This document shows, one piece after another, positions 9,546-20,642 of a stretch of DNA of 64,000 nucleotides (positions within the stretch are counted from its first letter, which is position 1; every line of letters starts with the position of its first letter). The stretch covers positions 37,740,519-37,804,518 of the forward strand of contig NC_088882.1 in NCBI RefSeq assembly GCF_032884065.1. The letters are read 5' to 3'. The notes below the pieces were generated by a model that had not been told where the DNA came from, did no database searches, and was given only the letters and a program-made list of their open reading frames with translations. The position numbers were made by a program, and so were the translations under genes. Source of the stretch: Artemia franciscana. Its lineage: Eukaryota > Arthropoda > Branchiopoda > Anostraca > Artemiidae.

Positions 9546-12204
9546 GACCACCTGGTTTTTTACTGTGCTTCTGACTTAGCCATAGAAGTTTTCTTTTAAA
9601 CCCATTAAATAAGAATATAAAGGAAAAAAACTCAGTAAGGTGGGCCTTCCTTTTCAATGAAATGTTGATGTATAGACAAGAGTGTAGGTCATAAGAAATG
9701 GCTTATGAATGTTTTGCAAGGTTTGAAAATTTAGGACGATTCCTCAGGTTGGCAACTGAGCACAAAAGTAAAATTTTTTTAATGATTTTTCTTTGTGACT
9801 GTTATATTTATGTATTGTCAAGTGTTTTAAAGTTAATCTTCATTGTTTTGTTTTAATTGCCATGGCCTTGGAAACTTAGTGTATTAAAACCTACTTATGT
9901 CTATTCATTTTCTTTTAAACAGACAGGATTTCTATGTTTCCTAGCTTCAATAAATTTATATGCAATTTTGAGACCAGGGGTTACAAAGTAGGTCAAAACT
10001 TTCAAATGGAACCGTGGTGTGACTAATGAATTTGTAAGAAATGTATATCAATTTAAAGATTCAAAAAAACAATCATGTAGAAAACAAACGAGACAAAAAA
10101 AATAAAAGTATCCCTTTACAACCATTTAATGAAGTGTCACAAATGCAGGTCACCCTTAAGATTGAAATTAACAAAGCTTCAATTATGAATCTGTTTTCTC
10201 TAAACAGACTGAAGGGGCAAACCTCCAAGCTATGACAAATTCAATCTCACTTTTGGGCTCTTTCCTTTTCAATAAGACCTTTCTTTAGATTTTTTTCCAA
10301 CCAAGTAAAAACAGTAGGGACACGATCAGGTGTAAGTGACCTTCCATTTAGCCTACATACCCAGGAGAAAATCATGTAACCCTATACTAATAATTGGTAA
10401 TTTTTTTGTTCTTCATATATTTGACTTATAAAGTGAACATACCCCTTGATGCCTTTTTTATGTTCTTTACAAACATAATAAGTGCTTCAATTGCAAGTTC
10501 AAATTTAAGTACTTTTTGAGCTATTGAAAATGACCAAAATATTTCTAGTTTTTGGGTATAAATAAAAGCTTAAAACATTGGTCTCAAACTTACTGTTTCA
10601 TTCTTAATCCATTTTCCACAAGCACTGATATTCCACAATTAAGTTGAATTAATAAATTTTACAATATTATACTGTTTTCTCCTTCTTTGATGCCAAATTT
10701 TGAATTAAAGTATGTATTTTTGGTCATTTTTGACAAAATAATGTAGGTTTTTCACTGTCAAAATTTCTTAAGTTAGGTCAAAAAGTGCTTAAATTTGAAT
10801 TAGCAATATAAGCAATTATTATACTTGTAAAGAACATGCAAAAAGACATCAAGTGGTACATTCACTTTATTTTTAAGTCAAAATATGAACAAAAAAAATT
10901 ACTCCCAACCTGCCTAATTTGCAAATATATAGCCCAAATTATATATTTTCAATGTATTCTGCCACCTTTTAGCCTACTTGTTTTTCCAGTTCTTGTTTTG
11001 CCACAGTTGCTTCAGTTATCAGGTACTAGGGTTGAGGGATAGATTGGTAGAATCAATAGGAAATATGTAATTTCAGCTTTAGATTTCCATATTAGGAGGG
11101 TTGTGGCTAAAGTAAAGCAGGGCTGTATGTAGAACATGTTACCTATAATTTTTACGTAAATTATAAAGAGTCACCTTTTTTTAACAGGTTTTCTTCTATA
11201 GGCCTGCAGGTCCTTCTCTTGGATTTTACCACATCAAGGATTGTATACCCAGAGAAGAATAAGTAGCAACAAGATATATATAGGCTACATAAGCATATGT
11301 TATTTAACAATGACTTCTCTAGAGCTTAACTATGAACCCTTAGTAATATTGACAAGAAATGAGTAACAGAAACAATGAAATTTAGGCTAAATGACACTCA
11401 GGAACTGAATACAGGCTAAAGGGGGCCAAAACAGGGCCCCCTTTCACTTTTTATACAGTGATAAGAAAAATTTATACAGTTATAAAAAATCACTGTATAC
11501 AAGTGATTTTTTAGTGAAGTAAACACTTCCCTTGCTAATTTAGGACTTTAAATTGATTAGCCTACTGAAATTTTCTTAACCTATACAATTGAAATATTTT
11601 CCCTTTTCAGAGCATTAAGACAATCTATCACAATATAAAAATATATCCAAAGCATCTTGAATGGTATGACTAAAAGAAGACAAATGAAAATCACAATTTG
11701 AAATCTAACAATTAAACTTCTGGCCACACAAATTGTATTAAGATACCCTGCTCTGAAATCATTGCTCAAGTAACTTAATAGTAACTTTAACTAATATTGC
11801 AATAACTTTATGAAATTTTTGTTAACCATTTTATTATCTACCTACCCCACCCACCCAGTAAAAGAAAAAACACACCCATCCACACAAGAAAAAAGCCAGT
11901 TTTAACTAGGCTAATAACATAGTTTTGAAGTCTATTTTAGGACAACCTACCCAACAACAAAAAATGAAGCTCAATAACTCACCACACTGGTACACAAAAA
12001 TGGTGCCTTCGTCTTGGATTCATCTAAAGATATACTACATGATTAGCTATAATTGAAACTTCTGCCTTCTTTCCGAGTTAACTTGAGACGAACATACAAA
12101 ATGTAAAAGTTGTTAAAAGTCAACTTTTCATTAACTTTCAGTCAAATTTTACAAATCGAACGCTAAAAGTTAACTCAGAATCGCAAATAAAACGTCGGAA
12201 TGCT
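9328..12204 (+). repeat. Left arm of a large inverted repeat
   Basis: Complementary to 15009-17477. The arms match from GTTGAGAATACTTTGTCC (outer edge) through blocks around 10041-10240, 10990-11160, 11581-11769 and 11830-12200, down to AAACGTCGGAATGCT (inner edge). Arm lengths differ (2.9 against 2.5 kb) by indels. The paired ORFs at 11581 (minus) and 15444 (plus) are just the two arms read on opposite strands, not genes. An FB2-type inverted pair sits at about 10425-10880. Confidence 0.8.
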
Positions 12205-12205
12205 A

Positions 12206-14427
12206 AATTGCGAATCGAACGCTTCAGTAGCAAAAAAATTAGATATGTGAAGTCGTTTAGTATAAAGACAAGACAGGGAAAGTGTCAATAGTGGAAATAA
12301 TCTTAGCTTTTCAGTGACCTGTAAGTAATCTTATGCATATTCCTTAGGATTTAAAGGGTTTTTGGTGTTCTATGCCCATCTTGCATAGGCTAAGCTTAAT
12401 AAGAAATCAGAAGAAAATTTGTATGTTGTTAAAAACGTTGGTTCTTAGGAGGGCAGCTATCACATTGGTTAGTTATTCAAATACTACCAAATCAAACAGG
12501 CCTAGTTTCTAAACCAACCTATAAATTTTAGTTGAAAAAATTAGAATGATTTGGTCAATGCCTATATTATATAATATATATTCATTGAGATTACTGTCTA
12601 AACTGGATTTTTAACATAAAGTAGGGGTAAAATTTTACTTTAGCTACTTTTAGCTATCTTTGAAAGAGGATAGGTTAGGAAAATGAAACTTTCAGGGATG
12701 TGTCTAGAGGCTAGAGTATGGGTAAATTTATAGCAAACAGTAGGCTATTACTGGCTTTTGTATAAAGTGAATATACCACTTGATGCGTTTATTCACAAGC
12801 ACTGAATGTCATGGCGTTTTTTCTTTCTTGTTGCTGAAATTTCAATTTAACCATGCATTTTTGGTCATTTTTTACAAAATAATAAGATATTTGAAATGAG
12901 AAATCTGTAATAGTTTAGAAACAAATTTGGGCTATGTATTTGCACATCAGAGGGGTGGGGGTAAAGCATAGCATATATTAAATATGTAAACTAACCATTA
13001 CTGCATTTAATATAGTTAAATTTACAGCAAACAATATAACTGGTATTTGTAATAGCCAGCTTTCATATTTTGACCAAAAAAGCATGCTTTTATTTAAAAT
13101 TTGCTGTCAAGGAAGAAGAAAGCACCATAACATTGATAAAATTTATTTATCCGATTTAATTGTGGAAAATCACTGCTTGTGGATAATGTAACATTAAAAA
13201 AATGGATTCATAATGAAATGGTAAGTTTGAGTCCAGTGTTTTAAAGCCTGAGACAAATATTTTAAGCCTTTTTTATACCCCATATTTAGGTCATTTTTAA
13301 GAGGTCAAAAAGTGCTTAAATCTGAATTTCCAATAGAAGCAATTATTATATTTGTAAAGAGCATAAAAAAAACACATCAAGTGGTATATTCACTTTATAC
13401 AAAAGCCAGTAATACTGTTTGCTATAAATTAACCAAAGTATGTCCCAGGAAAGTATTTAAAGTACCTACCTCCACTTCTTTCTCCTCTAGAGGATCCTAA
13501 AATTTTTGGCTACATCAATTTTTGGTTATCAGTTTCTTTCTCTCTGGCCTTGGTCTCAAAAAGACAATTCCTGTTGATTTAACAGAACTTTAAGCAATAA
13601 CACTGGGTTTTTCTAAATTTAGAAATAATATTTTATGCCACCTGATTGTAGGTTAAATATATGGCTGATATTATTTATTCTTCTCCATGAATTTCTATTT
13701 TATTTCATTTCATTCATGTCAGTTGCTTTCTGTTAAAGATACATTTTTTTTAAAATCAATCTTCTTTTGTGAAATAAAAAATTTGAATTGTTTTTCTTTT
13801 TACATGTTGCATAAAATGTAAAGGAATGCCTGACCCTTCATTTCATATATTTTAACTAAAAGTTTTTGAGGCAGTTTCTATCAAAATACAACTGACACAT
13901 TTTAATATTATTTTTTTCTTTAGAATACATTAGGACACTATTAAAGTTTTGCATTTGCACAGCCAAAAAATTGTCTTAAAAAGTGCCAAGTTTAGAGAGT
14001 TCTTTTAATATTCTTCTTGCTGATCAGTATAATTGTTTTTAAAATTCCTTCTGTTTAAAGCATTTTAAAGGGATTCTAAGCCAACCATGGGTATATTTTT
14101 GTCACAAATGATTTTGCTCAAGTGAGCTGATGGAAAACAAATAGAACATATAATTTTTTCTTTTTTTATTATTTCAAGACTAGAATATCACAAAACTGAG
14201 CATTCATATTGCTATTTGTATTTTAAGTAAATACAATCCCTGATGGAGGTTTTGTTGATACATGTCTCAAAATTAATTTGTCTAAATAAAATAGATTTTT
14301 TTTATGGGACAGCAGTGAAAAATGATTTTCCAACATTTTCTTTTTTCAAATAATTTCTTTTTCTGGTTACATTTGTGTTCTTGCTTTAGTTGCTGGCACT
14401 CTAGGTTGAGAATACTTTGTCCAAAGG
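12206..14427 (+). repeat. Segmental duplication SD1, copy 2
   Basis: Direct copy of 6283-8711. It lies between the arms of the large inverted repeat and ends inside a truncated SINE head at TTTGTCCAAAGG, where sequence switches abruptly to a copy of 10999-11577. Confidence 0.85.
12721..13434. mobile_element. Foldback element FB2, copy 2
   Basis: GGTAAATTTATAGC start and GCTATAAATTAACC end, flanked by AGAGTATG (12713-12720) and AAAGTATG (13435-13442). Same insertion point as copy 1, so the two derive from one insertion carried by the segmental duplication. The interior is shorter than in copy 1. Noncoding. Confidence 0.8.
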
Positions 14428-14946
14428 CCACAGTTGCTTCAATTCTCAGGCACTAGGGTTGAGGGGTAGATTTGCAGAATCAATAGGAAATATGTAATTT
14501 CAGCTTTAGATTTCCATATTAGGAGGGTTGGGGCTAAAGTAAAGCAGGGTTGCATATAGAACATGTTAGCTATAAATATTATGTAAATAATAAAGAGTCG
14601 CCTTTTTTTAACAGGTTTTCTTCTATAGGCCTACAGGTCCTTCTCTTGGCTTTTACCACATAAGCCCATGTTGTTTAACAATGACTTCTCAAGAGCTTAA
14701 CTATGAACCCTTAGTAATATTGACAAGAAATGAGTAACAGAAAAAATGAAATTTAGGCTAAATGTGCAATCAAGAACTGGATACAGGCTAAAGGGGGCCA
14801 AAAACAGGGCTGTATAATTGGAGTTCAAAGAACTCCAATTATACAGTGAATTTTAAAAAAATCAGTGTATACAAGTTATTTTTTAGTGAAGTAAATGCTT
14901 CCTTTGCTAATTTAGGACTTTAAATTGATTAGCCTACTGAAATTTT
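14428..14946 (+). repeat. Third copy of the 11-kb family segment, direct
   Basis: Matches 10999-11577 in direct orientation and about 15645-16062 inverted, so an inner inverted repeat (14428-14946 against 15645-16062) nests inside the larger one. Confidence 0.75.
14810..14846. repeat. Perfect 17-bp-arm palindrome
   Basis: CTGTATAATTGGAGTTC, a 3-nt spacer AAA, and its exact complement. The same hairpin recurs at 15738-15774 in the opposite arm. A decayed half (TTTGAACTCCAATTATA) is at about 2650. Confidence 0.9.
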
Positions 14947-15737
14947 CACTTTTCAAGTTGACTGAAACCAGAGTTGCGTTTGATTCACTTTTCAAGTTGA
15001 CTAAAACCAGCATTCCGACGTTTTAATTGCGATTCCGAGTTAACTTCTAGTGTTCGATTTGTAAAAGTTGACTGAAAGTTAATGAAAAGTTGACTTTTAA
15101 CAACTTTTACATTTTGTATGTTCGTCTCAAGTTAACTCGGAAAGAAGGCAGAAGTTTCAATTATAGCTAATCATGTAGTATATCTTTAGATGAATCCAAG
15201 ACGAAGGCACCATTTTTGTGTACCAGTGTGGTGAGTTATTGAGCTTCATTTTTTGTTGTTGGGTAGGTTGTCCTAAAATAGACTTAAAAACTATGTTATT
15301 AGCCTAGTTAAAACTGGCTTTTTTCTTGTGTGGATGGGGGGGTTTTTTCTTTTACTGGGTGGGTGGGGTAGGTAGATAATAAAATGGTTAAGAAAAATAT
15401 TATAAAGTTATTGGAATATTAGTTAAAGTTACTACTAAGCTACTTGAGCAATTATTTCAGAGCTGGCTATCCGAATACAATTTGTGTGGCCAGAAGTTTA
15501 ATTGTTAGATTGCAAATTGTGATTTTCATATGTCTTCTTTTAGTCATTCAATTCAAGATGCTTTGGATATTTTTTTTTATTGTGATAGATTGTCTTAATG
15601 CTCTGAAAAGGGAAAATATTTCAATTGCATAGGATAGGAAAATTTCAGTAGGCTAATCAATTTAAAGTGCTAAATTAGCAAAGGAAGCATTTACTTCACT
15701 AAAAAATAACTTGTATACACTGATTTTTTAAAATTCA

Positions 15738-15774
15738 CTGTATAATTGGAGTTCTTTGAACTCCAATTATACAG
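15738..15774. repeat. Perfect 17-bp-arm palindrome, second occurrence
   Basis: Same 17-bp arms as 14810-14846 with spacer TTT, as expected for the opposite arm of the inverted duplication. Confidence 0.9.
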
Positions 15775-17234
15775 CCCTGTTTTTGGCCCCCTTTAGCCTG
15801 TATCCAGTTCTTGATTGCACATTTAGCCTAAATTTCATTTTTTCTGTTACTCATTTCTTGTCAATATTAACCTGTTAAAAAAAGGCGACTCTTTATTATT
15901 TACATAATATTTATAGCTAACATGTTCTATATGCAACCCTGCTTTACTTTAGCCCCAACCCTCCTAATATGGAAATCTAAAGCTGAAATTACATATTTCC
16001 TATTGATTCTGCAAATCTATCCCTCAACCCTAGTGCCTGAGAATTGAAGCAACTGTGGCAAAAGAAAAACAACTAGGCTAAAAAGTGACAGAATACAATG
16101 AAAATATATAATTTGGGCTATATATTTGCAAATTAGGCAGGTTGGGAGTAAATTTTTTTTGTTTACATTTTGACTTACAAATAAAGTGAATTTACCACTT
16201 GATGCCTTTTTATATGTTCTTTACAAGTATAATAATTGCTTATATTGCTAGTTCAAACTTAAGCACTTTTTGACCTAAGCTAACAAATTTTCAAGAGCTC
16301 AAAAAAGCACTTAAATTTGAACTTGCAATTGAAGCACTTGTTATGTTTGTAAAGAACACAAAACAAGGCATCAAGGGGTATGTTCACTTTATAAGTCAAA
16401 TATATGAACAAAAAAAAAATTACCAATTATTAGCATAGAGTTGCATAATTTTCTCCTGGGTATGTAGGCTAAATGGGAAGTCACTTACACCTGATCCTGC
16501 CCCTACTGTTTTTATTTGGTTGTAAGAAAAATCCAAAGAAAGTTCCTATTGAAAAGGAAAGAGCCCAAAAGTGAGATTCAATTTGTCATAGCTTGGAGGT
16601 TTGCCCCTTCAGTCTGTTTAAAGAAAACAGATTCATAACTGAAGCTTTGTTATTTTCAATCTTAAGGGTGACCTACATTTGTGACACTTCATTAAATGGT
16701 TGTAAAGGGATACTTTTATTTATTTGTCTTGTTTGTTTTCTACATGATTGTTTTTTTTTTAATCTTTAAATTGATATACATTTCTTACAAATTAATTAGT
16801 CACACCACAGTGCCATTAGCAAGTTTTGACCTACTTTGTAACCCCTGGTCTCAAAATTGCATATAAATTTATTGAAGCTAGGAAACATAGAACTCCTGTC
16901 TGTTATTCCTAAGGCAATGACTCCTGTCTGTCAACACTAAATTCCTAAGGCAATGGCAATTAACACAAAACAGTGAATATTAACTTTAAATTACTTGATA
17001 ATACATAAATATAACAGTCACAAAGAAAACCATTTGCAAAATTTTACTTTTGTGCTCAGTTGCCAACCTGAGCAATTGTCTCAAATTTTTAAACCTTGTA
17101 AAACATTCACAAGCCATTTCTTATGACCTACACTCTTGTCTATACATCAACAATTCATTGAAAAGGAAGGCCTACCTTACTGGCATTCTTTCCTTTGTAC
17201 TTATATTTAATGGGATTAAAAGAAAGAATCTATG

Positions 17235-17477
17235 GCTAAGTCAAAAGCCCAGTAAAGAACCAGGTGGTCCTTTAGCCAGGAAGCTAGGGACCAGTCATCC
17301 TATACTTTTCCAAGCCCTTCCTGCTTACTGACCCTAGATTTCTCTAGGTAACCTTTCAAGGTTGGGCCAGTTCTGACTCAACCTACATAGTCACATCACT
17401 GACCTTTGTCCCAAACCAAATAAAAACTGGTAATGCCAGGAATTAAAGCTGTGCCCTTTGGACAAAGTATTCTCAAC
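17235..17477 (-). mobile_element. SINE fragment, old copy lacking the A-box head
   Basis: Reverse-strand SINE body: CAGGAATTAAA..GTGCCCTTTGGACAAAG, ACTGACC..CCAAACCAAAT and the GGCCAGTTCTGA block. It stops at GTTGAGAAT, so the A-box end is missing and the fragment ends exactly where the inverted-repeat arm ends. Confidence 0.65.
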
Positions 17478-17894
17478 ATGTAAAAAATAAATGTATTTTT
17501 AACAGAAAGCAACTGACATCAATGAAATCAAACAAAACAAAAATTCATGGAGAATAAATAATATAAGCCATATATTTAACCTATAATGAGGTGGCATAAA
17601 AGATTATTTCTAGAATTAGAAAAAAACAGTGTTATGGCTTAAAGTTCTGCTCAATCATCAGGAGTTGTCTAAGGCCAGAATAATTAAGAACTAATGCCAG
17701 AGAAAAGAAACTGATAACCAAAAAATAAGGCACCCAAAAATTTCAGGACACTGTTGAGGGAAAAGAAGTAGAAGTAGGTACTTCAAAATACCTTCCTGGG
17801 ACATACGTTAGCCTGTAGACACATCCCTGAAAGTTTCATTTTCCTAACTTAAACCCTTTCCGAGATAAGAAGAAGTCAATTAACTAGAATTTTA

Positions 17895-18009
<115 letters not shown>

Positions 18010-18451
18010 TTGGGGGGGGGCAGTTGAAGTTCTCTGATACAAACAAATTATAGGTCTATATTAAGATTCAGGATGAAATTAATTCTAAATATAGGTCTAT
18101 GTCTAGGCTATTTCATAGCTGTCCCATTAGTGATTTAATCATAAAATTTTAGCTCAAAATTCTACTCAAATAACAGGGATTGCATTTTCAGAACTAAAGG
18201 CAGAGCAAAAGCAAATGGTAACTGAAAATTAAGGTAAAATGTTTTTTTTGTCAAAATTTCAATAGGTATAGACCTGTCATGTAGGCAAATTTCAGGGCCC
18301 TCTAGAGGGAGAAGGAGTGGAGGTGGGTACTTTAGAATATCTTCCTGGGATATGCTTTAGCCTGTAGACCCATCCCAGAATGTTTCATTTTCCTAGTCTA
18401 ATCTAACCCCTTTTCAAGATAGCTAAAAGTCATCACACAACTAGAATTTTA

Positions 18452-18982
<531 letters not shown>

Positions 18983-19156
18983 TTAGGGGGGGAGCAGTTT
19001 AAGTTCTCTGATACAAACAAATGATAGGTCTATATTAGGATTCAGGATGAAATTAATTCTAAATGTAGGTCTATGTCTAGGCTATTTCTTAGCTGTCCCA
19101 TTAGTTATTTAATCATATAATTTTAAATAGCGTAAACTATTAGAAAAGCTACCTTT

Positions 19157-19781
19157 GGTAAAATTCTAGTTAATTGACTTCTTGCTATCTCGGAAAGGGT
19201 TTAGGTTAGGAAAATTAAACTTTCAGGGATGGGTCTACAGGCTAAAGTATGTCCCAGGAAAGTATTTTAAAGTACCCACCTCCACTTCTTCTCCCTCTAG
19301 AGGGCCCTGAAATTTGCCTTCATGACAGGTCTATAGCTATTGAAATTTTGACAAAACAACATTTTACCTCAATTTTCAGTTACTAGTTGCTTTTTCTCTG
19401 CCTTTAGTTCTGAAAATGCAATTCCTGTTATTTGAGTTGAATTTTGAGCAATATCAATATTTTTTTTCAAAATTTAGGAAATGCATTTGCATATCTTTAA
19501 AACCTTATGAAATGGAATTGAGCAAAGTTATGAAGCTCAAAACAATTTTGTTGTATTTCAATTAAGCAGAATATCTATTTTGCAAAGTTTCACTTTTATA
19601 ACACGAATATTTTTAAAGGTCATCAAAGGTCAGGGCCCTCTAGAGGGAGAAGGAGTGGAGGTAGTTGCTTCAAAATACCTTCCTGGGACATACTTTAATC
19701 TGTAGATTCATCCCTGTGTTTCATTTTCCTAACCTAAACCCTTTTTGAGATAGCAAGAAGTCAATGAACTAGAATTTTACC
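19157..19781. mobile_element. Foldback element FB1, best-preserved copy
   Basis: Ends are perfect inverted repeats GGTAAAATTC (19157) and GAATTTTACC (to 19781). An exact 8-bp TSD CTACCTTT sits at 19149-19156 and 19782-19789. Arms of about 160 bp carry TTGACTTCTTGCTATCTC, GGTTTAGGTTAGGAAAA, CAGGGATGGGTCTACAGG, AAGTATGTCCCAGGAAAGTA and CTCCCTCTAGAGGGCCCTGA. The interior (~300 bp) holds no ORF. This copy defines the family termini. Confidence 0.9.
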
Positions 19782-20067
19782 CTACCTTTTGTTATCTTAG
19801 AGAGAGATTAGGAAAAGTAATGAGTAGAGGGAAAAAATAAATCCAAAATTGAGATTGTTTAAATTGAAAATTTAGGGTAAAATAAGAAACAATGGTAATA
19901 GGAAATGTGTGCATTCCCAAGCTCTATTCCTAATAACACACCTTTCTAACTGATAAAAAACCTTGGTTCTGTGCATCAGAGCCTAGCCTACTAGCCTTTG
20001 AAAGCTAGGCCTAGCTTTCTAGAAAACCTTAATATTTTATAAGCACAGACAAGATTATGCTACTTAC

Positions 20068-20269
20068 AAACTCCTAAATCTGAAGTAATCTCCAATATAA
20101 CTTTATTAGTATGCTCTGTGCATATAATTTTGTAAGTCTTGTCAGTATATTCCATCTGAAATTTCTGAACTGAACTTTCAAACTCAATAGACAGTTCAAT
20201 TGCAAATAGAATTTGAGTCCCACCCTCTTCCCAAAGGACTTGATAGGCTTCCTTAGAAATATTAATCAT
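20068..20269 (-). CDS. Candidate first coding exon of an unrecognised host gene
   Basis: From an ATG at 20269 on the minus strand a 67-codon open frame runs to a strong splice donor (GTAAGT read at 20067-20062); the frame ends a few codons later if unspliced. The peptide starts MINISKEAYQVLWEEGG and is acidic, with regular hydrophobic spacing and balanced composition unlike the translated AT-rich noise nearby. I do not recognise a family. A hAT element is inserted about 60 bp upstream of the ATG, so the promoter or 5' UTR may lie beyond 24.3 kb or may have been disrupted. No downstream exon was identified between 19.8 and 20.06 kb. A chance ORF remains possible. Confidence 0.35.
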
Positions 20270-20642
20270 ATTTACTCCACTATAAACATAGCTTATCTAC
20301 AAAGCCCATCTCAGGGGAGTCACATGCACATCAGTGTTTCCACTTTTTTTTTGAAAATCCCTAAATAGAGACTGAAAAATCCCTAGAAATCCCCATCTTC
20401 AGTTCCGAAATCCCTAAAAATCTCCCATTTTCCAATTACTCCCTAAACTGCTTCTCCCTATCTCATTTTACCAGTACCAGTGAAAGGTAGCATATTTTGG
20501 CTTCTTAGATTGAAGACTAGCTATCAGTACCATAATAGAATGGCTTGTCATGTCGTTTAAAATGCTTTTTAATCATCAACTAAATACAAATAGCCTCAAA
20601 TATACTTCAGAACACTGTTCACTCGTAATTTGCAAAACGAAA

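Larger units (their letters stand above)
8340..9605 (+). repeat. Tandem duplication of a ~630-bp SINE-containing segment
   Basis: 8340-8975 and about 8976-9605 align end to end, from CCAACCAT..GTCACAAATGATTTTGCTC through the SINE to CATAGA..TTTCTTTTAA. The SINE copies at 8662 and 9296 are parts of these units. A further partial copy lies at 14080-14427, a diverged one at 25745-26160, and an inverted one ends at 17477. Confidence 0.8.
15009..17477 (-). repeat. Right arm of a large inverted repeat
   Basis: Inverted copy of 9328-12204. The outer end is the SINE fragment reading CTTTGGACAAAGTATTCTCAAC. An FB2-type pair sits at about 16190-16400. Confidence 0.8.

Noticed and set aside
11581..15632. 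Two similar 62-residue ORFs (11581 minus, 15444 plus)
   Set aside because: They are the same noncoding repeat read from the two arms of an inverted duplication. A related copy at 2390-2560 does not keep the frame.
19196..19212. TTTAGGTTAGG as arthropod telomere repeat
   Set aside because: It is part of the FB1 arm, occurs only once per arm and is not tandem.
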